From: Cohnella silvisoli
Lineage (GTDB): Bacteria; Bacillota; Bacilli; Paenibacillales; Paenibacillaceae
DNA length: 64,000 nucleotides
Direction of reading: 5' to 3'
NCBI RefSeq assembly: GCF_021190915.1
Contig: NZ_JAIOAP010000025.1
Location: 26,340 to 90,339 of the forward strand
In this document: positions 53,606 to 63,300 of the stretch, piece by piece
How positions within the stretch are numbered: position 1 is the first letter of the stretch
How the letters are laid out: every line of letters starts with the position of its first letter
Position numbers and translations under genes: made by a program
The notes under the pieces: generated by a model
Told to the model about the DNA's origin: nothing
The model's database searches: none
What the model saw: only the letters and a program-made list of their open reading frames with translations

Positions 53606-56600
53606 ATGAGTTTGGACGGTTTGGAAATTCAAAAAATAATGTCTAGCGGAAGGCTCGATAGGGAGAAGGCGTTCTGGACTGATTTATTATCTGGAGACTT
53701 GGAATTAACCCGTTTTCCCGAGAGTAGAAGTTCAGGCGAGCAGAAGGCGGACAAGTATACCGAATGGAACACGGCTTGCGGTTCCGACTTATCGGGGAAA
53801 ATCAAATCCATAGCCGGAAATTCGGACATCGCAACGTTCCTGGTTTTGTTAAGCGGCGTTCAGATCGCAGCACAGAAATACGCGCACGTTTCGGAAGCGC
53901 TTCTTGTTTCACCGGTGTTCGATATTCATGGCAGCGGCGACAATTTGAACAACATGCTTGTCGTTCCTTTCGCCCCGAATACGGAAGGCTCTTACCGTCA
54001 GTTCTTGAACGAGCTCAAATCCAGGTTCGAAGGCATATTGGACAACCAGAATTATCCATTTATCCAGATCGTTAAGGATATGGGATGGGGAGGCTCGGAT
54101 GCGGGGGCCGATTTCTGCGTTCCGATCTTCATTGGCTATGACCGGATTCATCCCTTTCATGCTCTGGAGGTTGCCGACGCGGAGTTTGCCTTTTGGTTCA
54201 CGGAACGCGATGAGGGATTGAACTTGCTCATCCGCTTCGACTCGAGTCGCTATTCGAACGAGTTTGCGCAAGCCGTGGGTTCTCATTGGCTTCACTTATT
54301 AGAACAATTGCTGTCGAATTCGGAAGCTCCTATGACCTCTTTGGAGATGGTCTATCCGTCTGAATGGCAAACTGTCATTCGCGATTTCAACGCTACGGAA
54401 GGCCCGTTTCCAAGTACGAAGACGTTAAACGGTTTATTCATGGAACAGGTTTCTCGGACGCCTGAAGCCATAGCCGCGATTTTCAAAGAGGATACGGTGA
54501 GTTACCGCGAGCTTGACGATAGATCCAACCAGTTGGCAAGGGCGCTTCAAAGAGCAGGGGTAGGTCCCGAAGTCCGGGTTGGTCTGTTATGCAAGCGATC
54601 CTTCGATATGATCATAGGAACGCTCGGTATCATGAAGGCGGGAGGAGCTTATGTTCCCCTGGATGTTTCGTGGCCTAAGCGCAGAATACAAACGGTTCTG
54701 AACGAGGTGAATGCAACCCATCTTGTCACGCAAAGGGAAGTATTCACCCCTATGGCCGATCTGTTGTGGAGATCGCATAAAGGGATTCAAGCGATAATCT
54801 TGGATGAAACGGAGGCCGAACCGTTTGCAACGGAGCCGGACAAGGAATTGATCGTGAAATTGTTTAACGACTTGGCCGTGACCGCGAAGGATAAGGTGTC
54901 GTCAGGGGGATTTATCAGTTCGTATACGGGGATCTATTTCACCGAGCCGGAAGTGGACGAATACCGGGATCGGGTTGTAGAACTGGCCAAGCCGTTTGCC
55001 GGCGAAGGAAAGAAGGCTCTGGAAATCGGTTGCGGATCAGGCTTGATTCTCTTCGCATTGGCTGAAGCTTTCGACGAGTATACGGGTCTCGATCCGTCGC
55101 CGTTAACGCAGGAGGCCAATCGAAAGAGCTTAAACGAAAGCAACAGGGATCGGATTCGGTTGCTTACGAGATTCGCAGATGAAATCTCCGAAATGGAGGA
55201 TAACAGCTATGATCTGGTACTGCTTCCGAGTACGATCCAGTTTTTCCCGGATTACCTCTACTTAAATAACGTTCTTCGCGAGGCAGTTAGACTCGTCCGT
55301 CCTGGCGGTGCACTGATCGTAGCTGACATCCTTGACGAATCAACCAAGGAGGATTTCCGAGCCTCCCTAGAGGAATTTAAGCGAAATCACGGAACCTTCT
55401 ATCAGACACGAGTCCAAATAGACCAGTATCTTTATTGCCACGAAGACTTCTTCGTCGGCTTTGCTAATTCATTTCCTGAACTAGAGGTCAATATCCTTAA
55501 ACGCAACAAAGGATTTATGAACGAATTACGGTACCGCTACGATGTTGTCATCACGAAGTCCGAAACAGCATTAAAGTTGGAAGCGCCGATTAGCAGAAAG
55601 TTCTTAACCCGATTTCATATCGATTCCGAAAAGGTTAGCCCGCTAGACATACCGGAAGATCCGACGCGTACGGCCTATGTGCTATTCACTTCAGGATCAA
55701 CGGGAACTCCGAAAGGGGTTGTCGTTTCCCATAGACCGGTCGTTAACGTTATCGACTGGGTTAACGGCAAGTTCGGAGTGAACGGGCAGGATCGCTTGTT
55801 CTTCATTACTTCGCTCTGCTTCGATTTATCCGTATACGATCTATTCGGAATTTTCGCGGCTGGCGGAGCGGTAGATCTTATCCCGGAGGAAGATGTGCGC
55901 AAGCCGGAAACTTGGCCAGCCAGAATGGCGTCCAGCGGGATTACGATATGGGATTCGGCGCCGGCCGCTCTGGCGCAATGCATTCCATTCTTCGAGAAAT
56001 ATCAAGGAGCGTCCGCGCCGGTTCGTTTATTCATGCTTAGCGGGGATTGGATTCCGTTAACGCTTTCCGATCAGTTGAAGCGATTATTTCCGGATTGCAA
56101 AGTAGCAGCGTTGGGCGGAGCAACCGAGGCATGCATTTGGTCCAATTGTTACGAAGTGGATAAGGTGGATGCGGCGTGGAAGAGCATCCCTTATGGCAAA
56201 CCGATCCGCAATGCGAAGTACTACATTCTGGACCGGGAGCTGAAGCCTTGTCCAATCGGCGCACGGGGCGAATTATTCATAGGCGGGCAATGCCTGGCGG
56301 ACGGTTATCACGAGACCGGCCTGACGAAGGAACGGTTTCTGTCCGATCCATTCTCGGTTGATCCTAACGCACGCATGTATAGAACGGGCGACTTGGCCAA
56401 GTGGATGTCGGACGGCAATATCGAGTTTCTGGGCAGGGTCGATTACCAAGTGAAAATCCGCGGTTATCGGGTCGAGCTCGGGGAAATCCAAGCCAAGCTC
56501 CTCCGTTACCCGGGAATCGCGCAATGCGTCGTTATCGATCGAATGGACGGATCCGGACAGAAAGCGCTTTGCGCGTATTACGCTTCACCGGATGAGTTGC

Positions 56601-57010
56601 CCGCCCGGACGTTGAGAGAGTATTTGGGTGAGGATCTTCCGAGTTATATGATTCCGTCGTATTTTGTAAGGCTCGAAGCAATTCCTGTAACGTCCAACGG
56701 AAAAGTAGACCGCTCATTCTTACCCGAGCCACAGTCTCAAGTTCGCTCGGCTGAAGCTTTCGAACCGCCGGAGAATGAAATCGAAGCCGAACTCGTCGAG
56801 ATGTGGAAGCAATTGCTTGAGCTTGAAATCATCGGAGTCAACGATAATTTCTTCGAATTGGGCGGACATTCCCTGCTTGCCGTCAAGCTTGAGATTGAGA
56901 TGGAGGAGCGTGGACTTGTCGTCTCTCCGGAAGATTTTCAGCAATGTTATACCATCAGGGAGCTGAGCCAATTCACAACAAGAGCTGGCGATAACAATGA
57001 GGCTTTGTAG
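53606..57010 (+). CDS. Nonribosomal peptide synthetase: half-C, A interrupted by methyltransferase, T
   Basis: A 1134-residue protein starting at ATG 53606 behind GAGGAGGAA. Residues 1-250 are again only the C-terminal lobe of a condensation domain (KAFWTDLLSG onward, no HHxxxDG). The A domain begins normally (VSYRELDDRSNQLA, MKAGGAYVPLD, to about 390), is then split by a class I methyltransferase (about 405-660; SAM motif LEIGCGSGL near 471-479), and resumes at YVLFTSGSTGTPKG (about 690). The insertion is thus between motifs A2 and A3. Specificity residues read approximately D-L-Y-D-M-S-L-I-W-K, close to the Cys code DLYNLSLIWK. A carrier domain with LGGHSLLA (about 1085) ends the protein. 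The predicted unit is side-chain methylated cysteine (S-methyl-Cys). Confidence 0.9.
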   Translation: MSLDGLEIQKIMSSGRLDREKAFWTDLLSGDLELTRFPESRSSGEQKADKYTEWNTACGSDLSGKIKSIAGNSDIATFLVLLSGVQIAAQKYAHVSEALLVSPVFDIHGSGDNLNNMLVVPFAPNTEGSYRQFLNELKSRFEGILDNQNYPFIQIVKDMGWGGSDAGADFCVPIFIGYDRIHPFHALEVADAEFAFWFTERDEGLNLLIRFDSSRYSNEFAQAVGSHWLHLLEQLLSNSEAPMTSLEMVYPSEWQTVIRDFNATEGPFPSTKTLNGLFMEQVSRTPEAIAAIFKEDTVSYRELDDRSNQLARALQRAGVGPEVRVGLLCKRSFDMIIGTLGIMKAGGAYVPLDVSWPKRRIQTVLNEVNATHLVTQREVFTPMADLLWRSHKGIQAIILDETEAEPFATEPDKELIVKLFNDLAVTAKDKVSSGGFISSYTGIYFTEPEVDEYRDRVVELAKPFAGEGKKALEIGCGSGLILFALAEAFDEYTGLDPSPLTQEANRKSLNESNRDRIRLLTRFADEISEMEDNSYDLVLLPSTIQFFPDYLYLNNVLREAVRLVRPGGALIVADILDESTKEDFRASLEEFKRNHGTFYQTRVQIDQYLYCHEDFFVGFANSFPELEVNILKRNKGFMNELRYRYDVVITKSETALKLEAPISRKFLTRFHIDSEKVSPLDIPEDPTRTAYVLFTSGSTGTPKGVVVSHRPVVNVIDWVNGKFGVNGQDRLFFITSLCFDLSVYDLFGIFAAGGAVDLIPEEDVRKPETWPARMASSGITIWDSAPAALAQCIPFFEKYQGASAPVRLFMLSGDWIPLTLSDQLKRLFPDCKVAALGGATEACIWSNCYEVDKVDAAWKSIPYGKPIRNAKYYILDRELKPCPIGARGELFIGGQCLADGYHETGLTKERFLSDPFSVDPNARMYRTGDLAKWMSDGNIEFLGRVDYQVKIRGYRVELGEIQAKLLRYPGIAQCVVIDRMDGSGQKALCAYYASPDELPARTLREYLGEDLPSYMIPSYFVRLEAIPVTSNGKVDRSFLPEPQSQVRSAEAFEPPENEIEAELVEMWKQLLELEIIGVNDNFFELGGHSLLAVKLEIEMEERGLVVSPEDFQQCYTIRELSQFTTRAGDNNEAL

Positions 57011-57719
57011 GGTAACTCCCGAGCGTGCAGAAGGGTCGCCTCTTCGGATATACGCTGTTAACGTTTCCGAGCCGTTGCAGGCGGAATTGCAGGATGAGCT
57101 CACAACGCTATGCTCGCTTAATCGAAGATTAGGGCTGAGACGGTTCGCCCGCGAAGAGGATGCTCGGCGATCGCTGATGGGCGAAATGCTCCTTCGCGCG
57201 GCATTAGTCCAGGATTGGCTTCCCAGCGATCGGATTTTGACGTTCAGGCAAGACGGATACGGCAAACCTTATCTAGATGGAATAAACGACATTCACTTTA
57301 ATATTTCTCACTCGGGGGACTGGTGCGTTTGCGCGGTTTCCGAATGTCCTGTCGGTATTGACGTGGAACAAATCCGGGAGCAAAGACTGGAATGGACGAA
57401 CGCGTATTTATCATCCGAGGAGTGGGACGATTTGCGGATAAAGCGGGGAGCGGAACGTCTAAAGCGATTTTACGAAATATGGACGAGAAAAGAGAGCTAC
57501 GTGAAGTGCTTAGGCCGGGGGTTATCGCTTGGTCTGGGCACATTTTCGGTTGTCGGGGAGTCGGTTAACCGGTTGTTACCGTACAGATTGCAAGGGCTCC
57601 GGTTGGATGATCTTCACCAGGCGGCGATATGTACATCTCTATCCTCCTTCCCTGAGCAATGGCAGTTCATGTCTGTAGATCAAATCGGCATTCGGTTGCT
57701 GCAAGCTGAAGCAAGGTAG
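56997..57719 (+). CDS. 4'-phosphopantetheinyl transferase, Sfp-type
   Basis: A 240-residue enzyme that attaches the phosphopantetheine arm to the carrier domains of the NRPS proteins. Visible motifs: FNISHSGDWCVCAV, GIDVEQI (about 120, Mg-binding Asp/Glu) and WTRKESYVKCLGRGLSLGL (about 162-180). The start at ATG 56997 overlaps the end of the NRPS gene by 14 bp and gives about ten residues more than typical Sfp; no better start is seen before LRIYAVNVSEPL. Location inside the cluster marks it as the dedicated activator. Confidence 0.93.
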   Translation: MRLCRVTPERAEGSPLRIYAVNVSEPLQAELQDELTTLCSLNRRLGLRRFAREEDARRSLMGEMLLRAALVQDWLPSDRILTFRQDGYGKPYLDGINDIHFNISHSGDWCVCAVSECPVGIDVEQIREQRLEWTNAYLSSEEWDDLRIKRGAERLKRFYEIWTRKESYVKCLGRGLSLGLGTFSVVGESVNRLLPYRLQGLRLDDLHQAAICTSLSSFPEQWQFMSVDQIGIRLLQAEAR

Positions 57720-57737
57720 GGAGGGAGGAAACCAAAC

Positions 57738-59609
57738 GTGATAGCGATGTGGATCTGGATAATTGGATTAGGGCTGCTCTGGAACGCGGCGAGCATCGCA
57801 TGGGTGCTGCTAGGCATCCGGAAAGGAAGGTGGCAGCCTAAAGATGCGGATAAAGGAAGAGGCAGATGGAGTCGGGTATTATTCGCAGCAGTGTTCTACG
57901 GCTGGTTAGGTTATTGCTTATACGACCTTTGGAGGGGTTCGTCCGATTTCGAGAGGATAGCGATTGCGGAAATTTCCGCGCTCTTCCTTTTGTCGGGCGT
58001 ATATCTTGCGTTGACAGGTTATTTTCCCAAACCAAATGAACGTCCTTTTGTCACGATGCTGCTGCTCGGCATCTCCAGCGGAATCGGCAACGCATCGATG
58101 ATCTTCGTCGTAAACGCAGCGATTTGGGACACGGAAGGAATAAAGGTTAGCTTATTGCCGTACTTCGTGTTAGGCATGTTGTTATTCGTTTACGGGCAGA
58201 AGCTGCTCCGTTCTCGTCTTATTCGTATGACGAACGGTATCGTGTACGACAAGAGAATGGAGATTCTGACCACGGTCCTGAACGCGCCCTATGAGAACAT
58301 GGAAGCGATGGAACGGGGGAAAATCGAAACCTGTTTGAACAACGATACGGAAACGGTCAGCAGCTTTGCGAACAAAATGGTTAGCATCGGAACTTGGTCG
58401 GTGACGATTACGGCGGGGTTCGTTTATTTGGCATTAATCAATTTAGCGGGTTTCCTATTATCGCTCGGAGTCGTTATCGCCGCTTCCGGGGCCTTCTATG
58501 CGATCATCCGGTCAGCAAACCAGCTGTGGGAACAGACGAGGGATATCCAGAACGTGTTCTTCAAATTCATTCATGACCTGATCTACGGATTCAAGGAATT
58601 ATTCTTGCATCGTAATAAAGCCCGTGACTTTCGGGAGGACATGGCGGGGAGCTGCGCCACCTACAGGGATAAACGCATGGAAGCCGAATCGAAAATCGCC
58701 AATGTGGTCGTTATCGGCGACCTCCTGTTCGCAGCCGTTATTGGTACGGTCGTGTTCGCGTTTCCCTCCTTGTTCCCCGAGATGCGACAAGAGGCGCTTC
58801 GCAGCTTCGTGTTTGTATTCTTGTACATGGCGGGGCCTCTCACCTCCATACTGAACTCATTGCCGGAGCTATTTCAAGCCCGCATTAGCTGGAAGCGTAT
58901 ACGGAGCTTCTCTGAAGAGCTCTCCGGCATTCGCAGAAGGGAATCCACATACGAACTGACGACGGAGACAAGCGAAGCGGATGAAGTTACATTGCGATTG
59001 GAGGAAGCCGTGTACGAATATGGACGAAATGAGGATCGATCGTTCGCCGTCGGTCCGATAGATTATGAGTTTCGTTCGGGCGAGCTTACCTTCATCGTTG
59101 GCGGCAACGGCAGCGGGAAATCAACGCTGGCCAAGCTTATCACGGGTCTCTACGAGCCAAATGAGGGAAGCGTGACGTTAAACGGCGTACGAATGAACGC
59201 CGGGGATATCGGAGTTCACGTGTCTACCATTTTTAGCGACGCTTATTTATTCGACAGGCTGTACGGAATCGATTTCGAGGCCAAGGAGCGGGAAGCGCAG
59301 CATTATTTGCAATTGCTTAAGCTAGAAGACAAAGTGTCCATTCAAGACGGACGATTCAGTACGACCAAGCTGTCTACCGGCCAAAGGAAGCGGCTTGCTC
59401 TGCTGGTTAGCTACCTGGATGACAAGCCGATCTGTCTATTCGACGAATGGGCTGCCGACCAGGACCCGGAATACCGCGAATTTTTCTATGCTTCACTGCT
59501 GCCGGATTTACGGAGCCAGGGCAAATGCGTCATCGTCATCACGCATGACGACCGTTATTTCGGGCTTGCGGATCAGGTTATTAAACTTGAAATGGGGAAA
59601 ATCGCGTGA
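57738..59609 (+). CDS. Cyclic-peptide-type ABC exporter (SyrD/PvdE-like)
   Basis: A 623-residue half-transporter-like protein with membrane and ATPase domains fused. About eight predicted membrane segments, more than the usual six, fill residues 1-370. The ATPase has Walker A GGNGSGKST (about 455), signature LSTGQRKRLALL (about 545), Walker B CLFDEWAADQDP (about 565) and the H-loop ITHDDRYF. The combination LSTGQ with DEWAADQDP is characteristic of the SyrD/PvdE cyclic peptide exporter family. It starts at GTG 57738 behind GAGGGAGGAA and overlaps the thioesterase gene by 4 bp. It probably exports the peptide made by this cluster. Confidence 0.9.
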   Translation: MIAMWIWIIGLGLLWNAASIAWVLLGIRKGRWQPKDADKGRGRWSRVLFAAVFYGWLGYCLYDLWRGSSDFERIAIAEISALFLLSGVYLALTGYFPKPNERPFVTMLLLGISSGIGNASMIFVVNAAIWDTEGIKVSLLPYFVLGMLLFVYGQKLLRSRLIRMTNGIVYDKRMEILTTVLNAPYENMEAMERGKIETCLNNDTETVSSFANKMVSIGTWSVTITAGFVYLALINLAGFLLSLGVVIAASGAFYAIIRSANQLWEQTRDIQNVFFKFIHDLIYGFKELFLHRNKARDFREDMAGSCATYRDKRMEAESKIANVVVIGDLLFAAVIGTVVFAFPSLFPEMRQEALRSFVFVFLYMAGPLTSILNSLPELFQARISWKRIRSFSEELSGIRRRESTYELTTETSEADEVTLRLEEAVYEYGRNEDRSFAVGPIDYEFRSGELTFIVGGNGSGKSTLAKLITGLYEPNEGSVTLNGVRMNAGDIGVHVSTIFSDAYLFDRLYGIDFEAKEREAQHYLQLLKLEDKVSIQDGRFSTTKLSTGQRKRLALLVSYLDDKPICLFDEWAADQDPEYREFFYASLLPDLRSQGKCVIVITHDDRYFGLADQVIKLEMGKIA

Positions 59610-60319
59610 AGCTCTTCTGTCTTCCGTACGCAGGCGCTTCGGCGGTTATCTATATGAAATGGAAAAAAGCTTTCGGTGTGGGAGTAGAATGCATTCCGCT
59701 GGAATTGGCCGGACGGGGGATACGAACCAAAGATCCGTTCTATCAGGGCATGAGGGATGCATCCGAAGATGTGTTAGACCTAGTAATGCGCCATTGCGAC
59801 GGTAGTCCGTACGCGTTGTTCGGCCATTCGATGGGCGGAATGATTCTATACGAAACAGCTCGTTTGCTGAGGGATCGGAATATGCCGGCTCCTGCGAGGC
59901 TATTTATCTCAGGAAGACCGGCTCCCGGGACGATCGATTCCTCAGAGCCGATTCATCAGCTGCCCGACGAACAATTCGCACAGCGGATTGTAGAGATGGG
60001 GGCTACCTCCCCGGAAATCTTCGCGAGCAAGCCGCTAAAGGATGCTTTTATGCCGATATTGCGAGCCGATTTCCGCTTAGTGGAAACGTACAGGTACGAG
60101 GAGAATGAGCCTCTGGCTTGGGGAATAACGGTCATTGCGGGGGAAGAAGAAAGTTGGACGGAACAAGAGCTCGTTGGCTGGAAGCGGCATACGAAGGATG
60201 AATGCCGGATCGTTCGGATGCCGGGAGACCATTTCTACTGGTGCAACAAACCGGAATCGTTATTAGGGCTGCTGAAGGAAGAGCTAACGAAAATAATCGG
60301 AGAAATGAAATTCGCTTAG
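59606..60319 (+). CDS. Type II thioesterase (GrsT/SrfD-like)
   Basis: A 237-residue alpha/beta hydrolase starting at GTG 59606. KLFCLPYAGASAVIYMKW at the N-terminus, GHSMGGMILYE with nucleophile Ser near 74, and GDHFYWCNKP with the catalytic His near 207 are diagnostic of external thioesterases that remove wrong acyl groups from NRPS carrier domains. The canonical N-terminus supports the GTG start, which overlaps the exporter stop (GTGA). It is a housekeeping factor of the cluster, not the product-releasing domain. Confidence 0.93.
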   Translation: MKLFCLPYAGASAVIYMKWKKAFGVGVECIPLELAGRGIRTKDPFYQGMRDASEDVLDLVMRHCDGSPYALFGHSMGGMILYETARLLRDRNMPAPARLFISGRPAPGTIDSSEPIHQLPDEQFAQRIVEMGATSPEIFASKPLKDAFMPILRADFRLVETYRYEENEPLAWGITVIAGEEESWTEQELVGWKRHTKDECRIVRMPGDHFYWCNKPESLLGLLKEELTKIIGEMKFA

Positions 60320-60332
60320 AGGGAGGTACATG

Positions 60333-63300
60333 ATGAAGCCGTATGTCCATTTGGCGGATATGCTCGAATACGAGGCCCGAAACGGAAAAGGTATCGTGTT
60401 TATCCATAAGAAATCGGAGACACGGATGTCTTACCGAGAGCTTTACGATCTTGGTATGAAGCTTGCACAGCGTTTACACATGAGAGGTTGGCATTCGCGA
60501 GACGAAGTGGTGCTTCAAATTGACGATCAGTGCGCCTTCGTCGTTGGATTCTGGGGCTGCATGCTCGGCGGATTTATTCCCGTTCCGATTACCACCGGAG
60601 GAAACGAAGAAAATCGGGTGAAGTTCCAGCAGGTGTGGGGAACGTTAAACCGCCCGAGGCTATTGACGGATTCGGAGCCTTTGGAAGCTGAAGCCAGTGA
60701 GATAAGGGACGACAAGGAAGTTTTCTATTTAAGGCTGGATGACCTTGAAGGTCGGGTAAGCGAGTCGTTGGGATCAGACACCGTTAGCGAGTTCGAGCCA
60801 TTCATGCCCAGCGGAAACGATATTGCCTTTCTTCAGTTTTCGTCCGGATCCACTGGACAGCCGAAGGGTGTCATACTCACGCATGCAAACCTTTTATCCA
60901 ACATGAACGCGTTCATAGCGAGCTCGGGCACGACCGACCGGGATTGTACGCTCAACTGGTTGCCTTTAACTCATGATATGGGATTGATCGGTTTTCATTT
61001 GGGCCCTATCTATGCGGGGATGGACCAGTATTTAATGCAGCCTGCGCAATTCATGCTGGATCCGATGTTATGGCTGGCCAAAGTCAATGAGCATCGGATA
61101 ACGGCCATCGCTTCGCCGAATTTCGGATATAAGCACTTCTTAGGCTGCTTCAAGAAGGACGAGTCGATCGGATGGGACTTGTCCTGCGTTAAGCTGATCT
61201 TTAACGGAGCAGAGCCGATTTCCGCTGATTGGGCGGAACGTTTTCTTCAGTTGTTAGCTCCCAGCGGGCTGAAGCCGGAGGCCATGTTCCCGGTATACGG
61301 GATGGCGGAAGCGACGCTTGCCGTCACTTTTCCGCCGCCGGGAGAACGTCTCGTTTCGGTAATAGTCGAAGCGGGTTCCCTTCTGCTTGGCAAACCTGTT
61401 AAGCATGCGAAGGATAATGACAGACGGACGGTGACGTTCGTGGACGTCGGTTATCCTGTCGCACAATGCGAAGTCGCGATTCGCGGCGACGCGGATAATC
61501 CCCTTCCTGAAGGAACGGTTGGACATATTCTGATTCGGGGCAGCAATGTCACCAGAGGATACTACAATGCTCCCGAAGCCAGCGCTGGCGCGCTTGCGCC
61601 GGGGGGATGGCTTCGCACTGGGGACGTCGGATTCATGCAGGACGGAAGATTGGTCATTACCGGAAGGTTTAAGGACATTATTTTCGTACGGGGGCAGAAC
61701 GTCTATCCTCATGACCTGGAGAAACGCGCGGAAGCGGTCGATGGGGTCGGCTACGGCAAAGTTGCCGCATGCGGCGCTCCGAATGCCGACTTGGGAGAAG
61801 ATGAGATCGTATTGTTCGTACAGCATAGGGGGAAGCCGGAGAAATTCCTCCCACTCGCCGAGAGGCTCAAGCGACAATTAAGCCGCGAAACCGGATTCGA
61901 TATCGGCAGAGTCGTCCCAATTCGGCTTATCCCGCGTACGACAAGCGGCAAGATCCAGCGGTATAAGTTAGCTGAACGGCTGAGCTTGGGAGAATGGGAT
62001 GCCGTGTTTGGCGAGCTCGAGGCTCTTCGTTTGGCGGTTGAAATAAAGGAAGAAACTTCATCCTACGCAACACAAGATGAACATCCGGATTTGATTCGTT
62101 TAATGGGGATTTGGCGGGAAGCGCTAGGTGTTTCGTCCGTTCATGCAGATGATCATTTTCAAGAGTCGGGAGGAAATTCGTTAAAAGCCGCGCAAGCACT
62201 GGCGGGTATTCGCAAGCTATGGGGAGCAGAGCTTTCACTTAGGGACATCTTTGAGTTTCCGACGCCGCGATTGCTGTTAGAGCGCATTCGCCGAGAAGAA
62301 CTAGTCCCGTTCGTAACCAGTGGCGGGCTGTTTGAAGAAGTTCAGTTCGCAGGCGGGGCGGAGGGCGATCGGTTTCCCGCGTCGACTGCACAGAAGAGAA
62401 TGGCGCTGCTTGAGCAAGCGGAGGGCATCGGCTGTGCTTATCATATACCCGTCGTGCTGTCGGTAGACGGTCCATTGTCGTCCGATAGTGTCGCAGAAGC
62501 ACTTCAGTCGCTGACGGATCGGCACGAAACTCTGCGAACATCCTATCATTGGGAGCATGGACAATTGTTGCAGGAAGTTCATTCGAGCGGTTCCGCAAAG
62601 GTAGAACTGCGTATATTTTGCTGCGCTTCAGACGGCTTTCCTAAGTGTGATGAATGGAATGACGAGGAACTGAACGGTTTGCTCACTCCGTTCGATCTCA
62701 GCCTTCCCCCGCTAATAAGAGCGGCGTTATGGACAGATGAAGCTAACAGCCATCGCTTAGCATTGAACGTTCATCATATTGCTTCCGACGGGATCGGAAT
62801 GAATGTACTGATGCAGGAATTCGCAGCTTTACTGAACGGCGAGCACTTGCCTTTATTAAAGGTTAGCTATAAGCAATTCGCGGTCTGGGAGCAGAGGAAT
62901 CAGGCAACGAAAACGGAAAGCATAGCTTATTGGAGTCGAGAGGTTGCGAATGAAGCGCCATCGTTAAATTGGCCTGACACGTCGATCAGACCCATCCGAA
63001 GAACATTCAGGGGCGGCGCCGTGAGAGCGGTAGTGCCATCGGAGGCGGCAATGGCATGGAACCGGCATGCCCGGTCGAACAACGGCACGATTTCTTCTCT
63101 GCTGCTCAGTCTTCATGCGATCATCCTTCAACGTTACTGTCTTCAATCGGAATTTGCGATTGGCTTATTGTTGGCGGGCAGATCCCATCCGGATACGCAG
63201 GGGATGGTCGGAATGTTCAATAATTACATTCCTGTCCGGATGGAATCCGTTGGTGAAGGGACGTTCCGCGAGCATTGGAACCGAAGCCGTGACAAGCTAT

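Noticed and set aside
53606..57010. Inserted methyltransferase-like domain as an epimerase of the PchE/HMWP2 type
   Set aside because: Those enzymes use a cyclisation domain and, as I recall, carry the insertion near A8-A9. Here there is no Cy domain, the insertion is between A2 and A3, and a good SAM motif is present. Not fully excluded.
61254..61877. 207-residue minus-strand frame inside the acyl-ligase region
   Set aside because: It is antisense to the well supported FAAL-like domain and shows no recognisable motif.
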